Positions 47,977 through 56,741 of a stretch of 64,000 bases of DNA are shown in pieces. Under the pieces are notes generated by a model. The model worked only from the letters and a program-made list of their open reading frames with translations, searched no databases and was not told the DNA's origin. The translations under genes were made by a program, and so were the position numbers. Source of the stretch: Sphingopyxis sp. OAS728 (lineage in GTDB: Bacteria; Pseudomonadota; Alphaproteobacteria; Sphingomonadales; Sphingomonadaceae); assembly GCF_014873485.1 (NCBI RefSeq), contig NZ_JADBDT010000001.1, positions 4,855,218 to 4,919,217 of the forward strand, read 5' to 3'. The stretch's first letter is position 1. Each line of letters opens with the position of its first letter.

Positions 47977-50709
47977 TTATGACGGTGAAAAGGCTGGAAA
48001 GGCGGTTTTTCTGCGTTCGACGTTCGCCGCGGCGACGTGATTGACCGCCTCGTCGAGTGGCAGGCGGCGGATCGGCGTGCCCTCGGGAAAGGCGCTGAGC
48101 AGGCGCGAGGGGAAGCTGGGCGAGAGCATCACGAACTGGCCGAAATCGTCGGCGCGGCGGATCAGGCGGCCGAATGCCTGCCCGATGCGGCCGCGGATGA
48201 CCATATCGTCATAGGCGCTGCCGCCCTGCGCCGCGCGTCGCGCCGCGTGGAGGATCGTCGGGCGCGGCCAGGGCACGCCCTCCATCACGACGAGCCGCAG
48301 CGAATCGCCGGGCACATCGACCCCGTCGCGAAGCGCGTCGGTGCCGAGCAGCGAGGCGTGCGGGTCGGCGCGGAAGATGTCGACGAGCGTGCCGGTGTCG
48401 AGCGGATCGACATGCTGTGCGAACAGGGGCAACCCCGCGCGCGCGAGCCGGTCGGCGATGCGCGAATGGACGATACGCAGCCGCCGGATCGCGCTGAACA
48501 GCCCGAGTGCGCCGCCGCCCGACGCCTCGATCAGGCGGCTGTATGCGCCGGCGAGGGCAGGGAGGTCGCCGCGCGCGATGTCGGTGACGATCAGCACCTC
48601 CGACTGGCGCGCATAGTCGAAGGGGCTGGGGACTGCGAAATGCTGGACCCCGCCGTCCATGTGGCGCGCGCCGGTGCGAATATCGGCATCGGTCCAGCCG
48701 CCGTGCCCGTGCCCGCCGTTGCGCAGCGTTGCGGAGGTGACGAGCACACCCTGCGCCGGGCGATAAACGACCTCGGCGATCGGCTTGGCCGGGTCGAGCC
48801 AATGACGATGGAGTCCGGTGTCGAACTCGCGGCCGTCGTAGCGGTCGACCGCGAGCCAGTCGACGAAATCGGGATCGGCGGGGCCGCCGACGCGCCCGAG
48901 CAGCGACAGCCAGCCGCCGAGCGTGTCGATCCGCGTGCCCAGGCTGTGGCGCGCGCCGTCGACCCGCGCGCGGGCCTGTCCGTCGAGCCAGTCGGGCGGG
49001 TCGTCGATCAAGGCTTCGAGCCGTTTGCCGAGCGCCATCAGCGGACGCAACAGCGCCTCGACCGCGTCGCTGGCGCCGGCGGCCGCCGTGACGAGTTCGG
49101 GTTCGGGATCGGCGAGTTCGGTTTCGAGACCGTAGCCTGCATCGGCGGTCCGCGTGTCGACCGCGCGGGCATAGACCTGCCCGCGCACGGCGACGAGCAA
49201 CCGCTCGATCGCGCCCCACGGATCATTCTCGGACAAGCGGCCGAGCCAGCCGTCGCCGGGCAGTTCGGCGGCGGCGGCGATCGCCGCCTGAATTGCGCGG
49301 TCGCCCGCCTCGTCATAGCTCGCCACATCGGCGAGGCGCGCAGCGAGCCCGCGCCGCCGCCCGCGTGACTTGCCCTCGGGCCCCAGCACCCAGCGGCGGA
49401 TTTCGACCGCTTCCTGGCCCGTGAGCGCGGCGGCAAACATGCTGTCGGCGGCGTCCCACAGATGATGGCCTTCGTCGAAGATGAGGCGCGTTGCGGGCGC
49501 GCCGCCGTCGCGCGGGCGCGCCGCCTGCACCATCGTCAGTGCGTGGTTGGCGATAACGATATCGGCCTGCGTCGCGGCGCGCGCCGAATGTTCGATGAAG
49601 CATTTGCGGAAATGCGGGCAGCCCGCATAGATGCACTCGCCGCGCCGGTCGGTGAGCGCGGTGGTGCCGTTGCGGCGGAACAGGGCGGGGAGCCAGCCGG
49701 GCAGGTCGCCGCCGATCATGTCGCCGTCGCGCGTGTAGGCGGCCCAGCGCGCCACCAATTGTGCCAGGATCGCGGCGCGCCCCGAAAAGCCGCCCTGCAG
49801 CGCGTCCTCGAGATTGAGCAGGCAGAGATAATTTTCGCGCCCCTTGCGCACGACCACCTTTTCGCGGTGCGTCGCGGCGTCGGGGTAGAGCTTCTCGGTC
49901 TCGCGCGACAATTGGCGTTGCAGCGCCTTGGTATAGGTCGAGATGCAGATCGCGCCCGCCGACTGGTCGATCCACTGCTTCGCGGGAGCGAGGTAGCCGA
50001 GCGTCTTGCCGATGCCCGTTCCGGCCTCGGCGACCAGCATCTGCGGCGCGTCCTTGCGCTCGCGCGGCGCGAAGATCGACGCGGTGGCGCGGGCATAATC
50101 CTGCTGCCCCGGCCGTCGTTCGGCGCCGTCGCCGGTCAGCCGGTCGAGCCGCGCGGACACATCGGCTTCGTTGATCGTCACCTGTCGCGGTTGCCCGCGC
50201 GGCGGCCCCTCTTCCCATTCGGGCAGGCGCGAAAACAGCCAGCGTTCGTTGGCGTCGGGCGCCGAGAGGCGCTGGATGAGCGGCGACCACGACCAGCGCT
50301 GGCGGGCGAGCGCCTGCATGCCGTGCCAGGCGCCTTCGCGCTCGGGCCAGTCGGGATCGTCGATGCTGGCGAGCATCGCTGCCGCCGCCTTCGGCAGGAA
50401 GGCCGCGATATCTTCTTCGCTCTTCGGCGGCGGCAAGCCGATTGCCGCGGCGATTCCCGCCGGGGTCGGCACCGCGAAGCGCGCGGGATAGAGGAAGGCG
50501 AAGAGTTCGAGCAGGTCGAGACCCGAGAGCTCGGGATAGCCGAGCCGGTCGCCGGTCAGCGTCGCATTCAGGAGCAGGTGCGGCGTGGCCGCGACCGCGG
50601 CAATCGCTTCGCCGCGGCCGACGCGCTGCACGCGGCCGTGCGTATCGGCGATCCAGATGCCGATATGGCTCGCGTGGATCGCAGGCAGGGTGAGCGGGTC
50701 GGGGGCCAT
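47977..50709 (-). CDS. DinG/XPD-like ATP-dependent DNA helicase with iron-sulfur domain
   Basis: A 910-residue superfamily 2 helicase. Walker A is EAGTGIGKT (228-236); motif II is FDEGHHLWD; four cysteines (C296, C359, C364, C370, as RGECIYAGCPHFRKC) are spaced like the [4Fe-4S] domain of XPD/DinG. Late motifs include LLGTDALRDGVDVPGDSLRLVVMEGVPWPRP and GRIGQAFGRLIRRADDFG (motif VI). The N-terminal 100 residues (GLDLLELFAFLYPARFAVPTPAGIAAAIGL) look like a decayed DnaQ-type exonuclease end, lacking its acidic catalytic motifs. It likely unwinds forked or damaged DNA 5' to 3'. Confidence 0.9.
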   Translation of the reverse strand: MAPDPLTLPAIHASHIGIWIADTHGRVQRVGRGEAIAAVAATPHLLLNATLTGDRLGYPELSGLDLLELFAFLYPARFAVPTPAGIAAAIGLPPPKSEEDIAAFLPKAAAAMLASIDDPDWPEREGAWHGMQALARQRWSWSPLIQRLSAPDANERWLFSRLPEWEEGPPRGQPRQVTINEADVSARLDRLTGDGAERRPGQQDYARATASIFAPRERKDAPQMLVAEAGTGIGKTLGYLAPAKQWIDQSAGAICISTYTKALQRQLSRETEKLYPDAATHREKVVVRKGRENYLCLLNLEDALQGGFSGRAAILAQLVARWAAYTRDGDMIGGDLPGWLPALFRRNGTTALTDRRGECIYAGCPHFRKCFIEHSARAATQADIVIANHALTMVQAARPRDGGAPATRLIFDEGHHLWDAADSMFAAALTGQEAVEIRRWVLGPEGKSRGRRRGLAARLADVASYDEAGDRAIQAAIAAAAELPGDGWLGRLSENDPWGAIERLLVAVRGQVYARAVDTRTADAGYGLETELADPEPELVTAAAGASDAVEALLRPLMALGKRLEALIDDPPDWLDGQARARVDGARHSLGTRIDTLGGWLSLLGRVGGPADPDFVDWLAVDRYDGREFDTGLHRHWLDPAKPIAEVVYRPAQGVLVTSATLRNGGHGHGGWTDADIRTGARHMDGGVQHFAVPSPFDYARQSEVLIVTDIARGDLPALAGAYSRLIEASGGGALGLFSAIRRLRIVHSRIADRLARAGLPLFAQHVDPLDTGTLVDIFRADPHASLLGTDALRDGVDVPGDSLRLVVMEGVPWPRPTILHAARRAAQGGSAYDDMVIRGRIGQAFGRLIRRADDFGQFVMLSPSFPSRLLSAFPEGTPIRRLPLDEAVNHVAAANVERRKTAFPAFSPS

Positions 50710-50833
50710 CGCCCGACGCTAGGGACAAAAGGCGAACGCGGCAAGGTGGTCCGGGGCGATCGGAAGCTTTCTTCTTGCGGCCGCCAACCGGTTCGGCGAA
50801 GTTTGATCCAAGTTAAGCGAAAGGACAATCGGG

Positions 50834-51268
50834 ATGAGCGAAGAGGCGGCGATTGGTGCGGTGGTCGACGAGATGTATGCGATGATCTCGGGGCCCAAGG
50901 GGCCGCGCGACTGGTCACGGCAGGCGAATTGCTTTCATCCCGATGCGCGGCAGATCCGGACGGGGATCGATGCCGATGGCCGAGCGACGTTCCGGAGCAT
51001 GGGACTCGACGATTATGCCCGCGACACGACCCCCTTCTTCGCGGCGAATGATTTTTTCGAAGTCGAGATCGGGCGGCGGATCGATGTGCTCGGCAATATC
51101 GCGCATGTCTGGAGCGCCTATGAGGCGCGCTCCGCGTTGGGCGATGCGAAGCCCGAGCGGCGCGGGATCAATTCGATCCAGCTGTTCCAGGATCCCGACC
51201 GCGGCTGGCGGATCATGGCGATGATCTGGGATAATGAGCGCGACGGCGTGGCGATCGCGCCCTTCTGA
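50834..51268 (+). CDS. NTF2-like (SnoaL-type) protein
   Basis: A 144-residue soluble protein with the cone-shaped NTF2 fold pattern: AIGAVVDEMYAMISGPKGPRDWSRQANCFHPDARQIRTG, then VLGNIAHVWSAYEARS and GINSIQLFQDPDRGWRIMAMIWDNER. Members bind small ligands or act as isomerases; no catalytic assignment is possible here. AGGACAATC precedes the ATG. It ends 4 bp from the convergent PilZ gene. Confidence 0.8.
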   Translation: MSEEAAIGAVVDEMYAMISGPKGPRDWSRQANCFHPDARQIRTGIDADGRATFRSMGLDDYARDTTPFFAANDFFEVEIGRRIDVLGNIAHVWSAYEARSALGDAKPERRGINSIQLFQDPDRGWRIMAMIWDNERDGVAIAPF

Positions 51269-51272
51269 GTAT

Positions 51273-51641
51273 TTAGCTGAGTCCGCGGCGTCCGAAGACG
51301 GGCGCGCGGGCCGTGTGGAAAATCTGCGCGGGTTCGATCATCGACGCGCGACGTGCGCGGTTCAGCGCGGCGTGGAGCGGGCCATGCGTCAATTCGTACG
51401 GGAAGCGCACGCCCATGCGGTCGAACTCGGACCACATGACGATGGCATAGGTAACTTCGCCGCCAAAATGGATCTCGCAGCGCGAGCGCGCGGGCATGCT
51501 CGCCCCGTCGATCCGCGCGCCGCCTTCGGACAGGTCGGTGATCCGGCCATCGACGAAGTTGAGCACGCCGTTGACGGTGACGTCGATCGAAACGGCGGTG
51601 CGTTTGTGGCCGCGGGCGGTGGGGGTGCGAAAATTGTCCAT
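51273..51641 (-). CDS. PilZ-domain protein
   Basis: A 122-residue single-domain PilZ protein: RGHKRTAVSIDVTVNG contains the N-terminal Arg element, and VDGRITDLSEGGARIDGASM the D/NxSxxG motif for c-di-GMP. MWSEFDRMGVRFPYEL follows. I chose ATG 51641, since upstream in-frame codons to 51758 overlap the divergent LuxR start region and look non-coding. A stand-alone c-di-GMP receptor, perhaps reading output of the cyclase at 11198 or the protein at 56742. Confidence 0.88.
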   Translation of the reverse strand: MDNFRTPTARGHKRTAVSIDVTVNGVLNFVDGRITDLSEGGARIDGASMPARSRCEIHFGGEVTYAIVMWSEFDRMGVRFPYELTHGPLHAALNRARRASMIEPAQIFHTARAPVFGRRGLS

Positions 51642-51732
51642 GTCCGGGACGCTACGCCCGCATGGTAAATTTTCCGGTAACGATGTTGGGTCGGGCCGGG
51701 ACAATATTGCAAGCGATGGCTGGCAGTGGTCT

Positions 51733-52152
51733 ATGTTGATCATGGTCCGCCCGATCATCCTCTACGGCATCGCGCTTGCCGCAGCGGCGTTCCTGCTCGA
51801 GTGGCTGAATTACAAACATGTCGTGCACCGCTGGTCGACCGAATTTTATATCGTGTGCGTCGCGGTGATTTGCGTCGGGCTCGGCATTTGGGCGGGCAAC
51901 CGGCTGACCGCGCGGCCGCGCCAGGCCTTTGTACGCAACGAGGCGGCGATTGCGGCGCTGGGGCTGAGCGCGCGCGAATGCGAGGTGCTCGAAATGCTGG
52001 CGGCGGGGCACGCCAACAAGGTGATCGCGCGGCAGCTCGATATCTCGCCGAACACGGTGAAAACGCATGTCGCGCGGGTGTATGAAAAGCTCGCGGTCGC
52101 CAGCCGGACGCAGGCGGTGCAGAAGGCGCAGGCACTCGACATTCTGCCGTAA
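51733..52152 (+). CDS. Membrane-anchored LuxR-type regulator
   Basis: A 139-residue protein with two transmembrane helices (RPIILYGIALAAAAFLLEWL and FYIVCVAVICVGLGIWAG) followed directly by a LuxR-type DNA-binding domain: LGLSARECEVLEMLAAGHANKVIARQLDISPNTVKTHVARVYEKLAVASRTQAVQKA. No receiver or autoinducer domain is present, so the membrane part is the only input. Start is ATG 51733 (MLIMVRP) or 51742. It is about 100 bp upstream of a DUF4199 membrane protein, which may be its partner or target. Confidence 0.88.
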   Translation: MLIMVRPIILYGIALAAAAFLLEWLNYKHVVHRWSTEFYIVCVAVICVGLGIWAGNRLTARPRQAFVRNEAAIAALGLSARECEVLEMLAAGHANKVIARQLDISPNTVKTHVARVYEKLAVASRTQAVQKAQALDILP

Positions 52153-52252
52153 ATTTGGACCAAACCCGCCAAATCACCCGTTTGGGCGATGGATTTCGTC
52201 CGTTGTTCCTGCCCAGTTCGCATGGCATTCCATCCATAGGGGAGACAGGATC

Positions 52253-52789
52253 ATGGGCAGGATTATAGCAGTCTACGGCGCCATCGCCGGCGTCATCGTC
52301 GCCATCGGCATGTTCTTCAACATCAGCTTTGTCGCCGATTACGGCATGATGGGGATGGTTGCCGGCTATCTGTCGATGCTGGTCGCGCTGATTTTTGTGT
52401 TCGTCGGGGTCAAACGTTATCGTGACGTCAATCTGGGCGGTGTGATCGGCTTCTGGAAGGCGGTCGGGGTCGGTCTCGGCATCGGGCTGGTCGCGTCGGT
52501 TTTCTATATTCTCGGCTGGGAGCTCTATATGTGGCAGACCGGCGGAACCTTCATCGCCGATTATGCCGCCAACAATATCGAAATCATGCGCGCGGGCGGC
52601 AAATCGGCGGCCGAGATCGCACAATTTGCCGCGGAGATGGAGGCGTTCGGAAAGCAGTATGAGAATCCGCTGTTTCGTATGGCGATGACCCTGACGGAGA
52701 TATTGCCCGTCGCGCTGCTGGTGTCGATCGTATCGGCGGCGCTGCTGCGCCGGAGCAGCTTCATGCCCGCAACGCAGCCGCGCGGATGA
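52253..52789 (+). CDS. DUF4199 membrane protein
   Basis: A 178-residue protein with four hydrophobic segments (IIAVYGAIAGVIVAIGMFF; MGMVAGYLSMLVALIFVFVGV; FWKAVGVGLGIGLVASVFYILGW; ILPVALLVSIVSAAL), matching DUF4199, including the conserved FVGVKRYRDVNLGGVIGFWKA. GGGGAGACAGG precedes ATG 52253. Function unknown. It follows the membrane-bound LuxR-type regulator, a pairing seen in related genomes as far as I know, and may be regulated by it. Confidence 0.85.
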   Translation: MGRIIAVYGAIAGVIVAIGMFFNISFVADYGMMGMVAGYLSMLVALIFVFVGVKRYRDVNLGGVIGFWKAVGVGLGIGLVASVFYILGWELYMWQTGGTFIADYAANNIEIMRAGGKSAAEIAQFAAEMEAFGKQYENPLFRMAMTLTEILPVALLVSIVSAALLRRSSFMPATQPRG

Positions 52790-52855
52790 GGTCGACGGGA
52801 AGGGGATCGGCGCGGTCTTCTTCCCATCCTCGCTTCTTGCCGCTATGGGCGCGGC

Positions 52856-54457
52856 ATGACTGACTTGCACCTTCATCCTTCGCTGCGCGAACCCGCGCAA
52901 ACGTCCAAGGCCTGGCCGTTCGAGGAAGCGCGCAAGCTGGTCAAACGCTATCCGGACGGCAAGCCCGGTGGCGAGGCGATATTGTTCGAGACGGGCTATG
53001 GTCCGTCGGGGCTGCCGCACATCGGCACCTTCAACGAAGTGCTGCGCACGACGATGGTCCGCCGCGCCTATGAGGCGCTGACCGGCGGCGCGCCGACGCG
53101 GCTCGTCGCGTTCAGCGACGATATGGATGGCCTGCGCAAGGTTCCCGACAATGTGCCGAACGGCGACATGCTGCGCGAATATCTCGGCAAGCCGCTCACC
53201 GCGATCCCCGACCCGTTCGGCAAGTATGAGAGTTTCGCGCATCATAACAATGCGATGCTGCGCGAGTTTCTCGACCGCTTCGGCTTTGAGTATGAGTTCG
53301 TCAGCTCGACCGAGCGTTACAAGTCGGGCGCGTTTGACGACGCCTTGAAGAATGTCCTCCGGCACAATCAGGACATCCTCGACATCATGTTGCCGACGCT
53401 GCGCGCCGAGCGCGCCGCGACCTATTCGCCGATCCTGCCGGTGAGCCCCAAGTCGGGGATCGTGCTGCAGGTCCCGGTGACCGTCGTCGATGCCGACGCC
53501 GGCCTCGTGTCGTTCGAGGATGAGGGTGAGACGATCACCCACTCGATCCTCGGCGGCGGCGCGAAGCTGCAGTGGAAGGTCGACTGGGCGATGCGCTGGG
53601 TCGCGCTGGGCGTCGATTACGAGATGTATGGAAAGGATCTGACCGACAGCGGCACGCAGTCAGGCAAGATCGCCAAGGCACTCGGCGGGCGCAAGCCCGA
53701 GGGGCTGATCTACGAAATGTTCCTCGACGAAAAGGGCGAGAAGATTTCGAAGTCGAAGGGCAATGGCCTGAGCCTCGAGCAGTGGCTCGACTATGGCAGC
53801 GAGGAAAGCCTGGCCTTTTTCGCCTACCGCGAGCCCAAGGCGGCGAAGCAGCTGCACATCGGCGTGATCCCGAAGGCGGTCGACGAATATCTGCAAATGC
53901 GCGGCAATTATGCGGCGCAGGAGCCCGACAAGAAGCTCGGCAATCCCGTGCACCATGTCCATGCCGCGCGCGGCGAGGATATGCCGTCGGCCGAACTGCC
54001 GGTGACGTTCGGGCTGCTGCTCAACCTTGTCGGGGTGATGGGCGCCGATGCGTCGAAGGACCAGATCTGGCGCTACCTCGGGCAATATGTCGACGGTGCG
54101 AATGCGGAGGCTTATCCCGAACTCGACCGGCTGATCGACAATGCGATGGCGTATAACCGCGACTATGTCGCGCCCACGCTCAGCCGCCGTAAGCCGGTGG
54201 GCGGCGAGGGAGCGGCGCTGAAGGAACTCGACGACAAGCTCGCGGCATTGCCCGCCGATGCCGGTGCGGACGATATCCAGAACATCGTCTACGAAATCGG
54301 CAAGAACGAGGTCTATGGCTTTGAAAACCTGCGCGACTGGTTCAAGGCGCTGTACGAGACGTTGCTTGGATCGAGCGCGGGGCCGCGCATGGGCAGTTTC
54401 ATCGCGCTGTTCGGGATCGATAATACGCGGCGGCTGATCGCCGAGGCATTGGCCTGA
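52856..54457 (+). CDS. lysK: Lysyl-tRNA synthetase, class I
   Basis: A 533-residue class I LysRS, not the more common class II LysS. The ATP motifs are GPSGLPHIGTF (HIG at residues 55-57) and KISKSKG (296-302). FSDDMDGLRKVPDNVPN and VDWAMRWVALGVDYEMYGKDLTDSG are conserved in this family. It charges tRNA-Lys. Class I LysRS is typical of archaea, spirochaetes and alphaproteobacteria and agrees with the taxonomic placement. A family D repeat follows. Confidence 0.96.
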   Translation: MTDLHLHPSLREPAQTSKAWPFEEARKLVKRYPDGKPGGEAILFETGYGPSGLPHIGTFNEVLRTTMVRRAYEALTGGAPTRLVAFSDDMDGLRKVPDNVPNGDMLREYLGKPLTAIPDPFGKYESFAHHNNAMLREFLDRFGFEYEFVSSTERYKSGAFDDALKNVLRHNQDILDIMLPTLRAERAATYSPILPVSPKSGIVLQVPVTVVDADAGLVSFEDEGETITHSILGGGAKLQWKVDWAMRWVALGVDYEMYGKDLTDSGTQSGKIAKALGGRKPEGLIYEMFLDEKGEKISKSKGNGLSLEQWLDYGSEESLAFFAYREPKAAKQLHIGVIPKAVDEYLQMRGNYAAQEPDKKLGNPVHHVHAARGEDMPSAELPVTFGLLLNLVGVMGADASKDQIWRYLGQYVDGANAEAYPELDRLIDNAMAYNRDYVAPTLSRRKPVGGEGAALKELDDKLAALPADAGADDIQNIVYEIGKNEVYGFENLRDWFKALYETLLGSSAGPRMGSFIALFGIDNTRRLIAEALA

Positions 54458-54472
54458 AACCATATTGAAAAT

Positions 54473-54554
54473 CCGTTCGTGTCGAGCGAAGTCGAGACAC
54501 CCATCGGGACGGCGCAAGATTGACGGGCATCTCGACTTCGCTCGATGCGAACGG
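54473..54554. repeat. Intergenic inverted repeat, family D copy 2
   Basis: CCGTTCGTGTCGAGCGAAGT and the reverse-complementary ACTTCGCTCGATGCGAACGG at the two ends. Relative to copy 1 (14794-14878) the TGTCGAG-type and CATCGAG-type arms are in swapped order, as expected for a copy in the opposite orientation. Confidence 0.85.
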
Positions 54555-54573
54555 AAGATATTGGGAGCATCGC

Positions 54574-55059
54574 ATGGCGGCTTATGAACTCGCGCAGATC
54601 AACATCGGGCGCTTTCGCCTGCCGCCCGACCATGTCGCGAACCGCGATTTCATGGATGCGCTCGACCATGTGAATGCGGTCGCCGAGGCCGCCGACGGCT
54701 TCGTGTGGCGGCTCACCGGCGAGGGCAATAATGCGACCGACGTGCCGGTGACCGACGATCCGCACCTGATCGCGAACATGTCGGTGTGGCGCGATATCGA
54801 TGCGCTCGCGGCCTATGTCTATCGCACGCCCGACCATCTGACGATCATGAAGCGGCGCAAGGAATGGTTCGAGCATATGGCGCTCTATCAGGCTTTATGG
54901 TGGGTTCCGGCGGGGCATCGTCCGACTGTCGCCGAGGGCATGGCACGTATCGCGATGATCGAGGCGCATGGACCGACGGCGGAGGCCTTCACCTTCAAGC
55001 GGCCCTTCGCCGCCCCCGACGGGACGCCCGCGTCGCCGGTGCAGGACGAATGCGCGTGA
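54574..55059 (+). CDS. DUF3291 domain protein
   Basis: A 161-residue protein with the DUF3291 pattern: YELAQINIGRFRLPPDHVANRDFMDALDHVNAVAEAADGFVWRL, IANMSVWRDIDALAAYVYRTPDHLTIMKRRKEWFEHM and WWVPAGHRPTVAEGMARI, resembling a dimeric alpha/beta barrel. Unknown function. GGGAGC precedes ATG 54574. It overlaps the next gene by 10 bp, so the two are coupled. Confidence 0.87.
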   Translation: MAAYELAQINIGRFRLPPDHVANRDFMDALDHVNAVAEAADGFVWRLTGEGNNATDVPVTDDPHLIANMSVWRDIDALAAYVYRTPDHLTIMKRRKEWFEHMALYQALWWVPAGHRPTVAEGMARIAMIEAHGPTAEAFTFKRPFAAPDGTPASPVQDECA

Positions 55060-55538
55060 TCGACATCTTCACCACCGGCGGGACGATCGACAAAGTCTAT
55101 TTCGACGCGCTGTCCGAGTTCCAGATCGGCCCTGCGGCGATCCCCGACATGCTGCGCGAGAATAATGTCCATGTGCCGCACCGCGTGACGCAGCTGATGC
55201 GTAAGGACAGCCTCGAACTCGACGACGCCGACCGCGAGACGATCCGCGCCGCGGTCGCCGCGAGCGATGCGACGCGCATCCTCGTCACCCACGGCACCGA
55301 CACGATGGTCGTCACCGGGCGTGTGCTCGCGGGCATCGCGGGCAAGACGATCGTGATGACGGGCGCGATGCAGCCAGCGTCGGTGCGCGCGAGCGATGCC
55401 GAATTCAACGTCGGTTTCGCGCTGGCGGCGGTGCAGACGCTGCCGCCCGGCGTCTATGTCGCGATGAACGGGATGATCTTCGACCCCGAAAAGACGGTCA
55501 AGGACCGCGCCGGCGCAAGGTTCGTGCAGGAGGGCTGA
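55050..55538 (+). CDS. Single-domain asparaginase-like protein
   Basis: A 162-residue protein corresponding to only the N-terminal domain of type I/II asparaginases (about 330 residues). Both Thr motifs are present: DIFTTGGTIDK (first nucleophile Thr) and ILVTHGTDTMVVTGRVL (second Thr with the Thr-Asp pair), followed by KTIVMTGAMQPASVRASDAEFNVGFALAA. The C-terminal domain that completes the active site across the dimer is absent, and the stop is followed directly by the convergent desaturase. Either a distinct one-domain family or an old truncation; complete framing favours the former. It is coupled to the DUF3291 gene. Confidence 0.82.
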   Translation: MRVIDIFTTGGTIDKVYFDALSEFQIGPAAIPDMLRENNVHVPHRVTQLMRKDSLELDDADRETIRAAVAASDATRILVTHGTDTMVVTGRVLAGIAGKTIVMTGAMQPASVRASDAEFNVGFALAAVQTLPPGVYVAMNGMIFDPEKTVKDRAGARFVQEG

Positions 55539-56594
55539 TCAGCCCCCTTCGACGGAGCTCAGGACAGGTTTGGCGGTGACCTGCCGCAGCACGGCGGCGT
55601 AACCCGGCGCGATCGTCATCGAATCATGCCGTCCTGCACGCCCGAGCGCGGCGTGCACCTGCGGCAGGCGATAGCAGGGCACGCCCATGAAGAGATGATG
55701 CTCGGCGTGATAATTCACCCAATATGGAGCAACCGTCGCGCGCGCGAGCCAGCCGGCGTGGGTCGTGCGAGCGTGGGTGAAGGGATCGTCGCTGCCCGTG
55801 GTCGTGCACGCATGTTCGGCGATGTTGCGGATGCGGAGATAAAGCTGGAAGGTCGTTGCGAGCCCGGCGAGCCAGAGCAGGTAGGGCGTCCAGCCATAGA
55901 GCGCCAGCGAGAGGGTGAGCAGCACCGCCTGCACGATCAGGAACCGCCCGACCGCGCGTGCCACCGTCATTGCCCCCGCGACGTCGATCGTCGGTGACGT
56001 CATGCCGTCGTCGGACTGCTTGTTGAACGGCGTCCCGGCCTTGGTGCTCGCGCCGCTTTTCTGGCCCTGCTCGCCGCGCAGCATGGCCTTGAGGCCGACG
56101 AAGGCGAAGCCGAATTGCGCGGCGCGCTGCTTGAAGAAGGTCTGACCCGTCAGGTCGCGGAGAACCTTGCGTCCCAGGCTGGCGCGCGTGGTGGGGAAGG
56201 GCTTTGACAGCGAGAGGTCGGGGTCTTCGGGCTGCTGGGTGAATTTATGATGCTGGAGATGATAGGTGCGATAGGCGATCAGGTCCGATCCGACCGCCGC
56301 CCCGGTCAGCCATTGGCCGAGGAAATTGTTGATTTTCCGGTTCGGGTGGAGCGCGCCGTGCGCCGCATCGTGCATCAGGATCGCGAGGCCGAGCTGGCGC
56401 CCGCCGACGAAGATGATTGCGAACAGCCATGCCGCGGGGTTTTGCGACCAGGCGGCGAGGCCGACGAGCGCGATGCTGACGATCCACGCATGCGCGACCA
56501 GCCAGATACCGCGCCACGACGAGGCGCGGGTGATCGCGGACCATTCGGCGCGGTCGAAAAAGCGGTCGGGCGGAAAGAGGCGGACGGCAGGCAT
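55539..56594 (-). CDS. Fatty acid desaturase
   Basis: A 351-residue membrane di-iron desaturase. The three histidine boxes are HDAAHG, HLQHHKF and HAEHHLF, with hydrophobic pairs between them. It introduces or modifies a double bond or hydroxyl in a lipid chain (or a carotenoid-like substrate); regiospecificity cannot be read. The start is ATG 56594 (MPAVRLFPPDRFF). Its last residues (PVLSSVEGG) are encoded by an intergenic repeat-like sequence at 55543-55568, so the C-terminus is probably an add-on. Its stop abuts the asparaginase-like stop. Confidence 0.9.
   Translation of the reverse strand: MPAVRLFPPDRFFDRAEWSAITRASSWRGIWLVAHAWIVSIALVGLAAWSQNPAAWLFAIIFVGGRQLGLAILMHDAAHGALHPNRKINNFLGQWLTGAAVGSDLIAYRTYHLQHHKFTQQPEDPDLSLSKPFPTTRASLGRKVLRDLTGQTFFKQRAAQFGFAFVGLKAMLRGEQGQKSGASTKAGTPFNKQSDDGMTSPTIDVAGAMTVARAVGRFLIVQAVLLTLSLALYGWTPYLLWLAGLATTFQLYLRIRNIAEHACTTTGSDDPFTHARTTHAGWLARATVAPYWVNYHAEHHLFMGVPCYRLPQVHAALGRAGRHDSMTIAPGYAAVLRQVTAKPVLSSVEGG
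55543..55568. repeat. Repeat-derived sequence at the desaturase 3' end (family E)
   Basis: CCCTTCGACGGAGCTCAGGA and flanks resemble a dispersed sphingomonad intergenic repeat arm; here it is translated as the last residues of the desaturase. Only one copy is in the window. Confidence 0.5.
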
Positions 56595-56741
56595 GGCCGA
56601 TCTATAACAAGTTGCGAACCGAAACCAAACCCCTTCCGTTTTGGCACAGCAACGGGCGAAATGGATGCCATTTGGTAAGGATTTGGAAACCCCTTCCGGC
56701 CACTGCTTACCGCGACCAGACGAGCAGGAAATATCGGGAAA

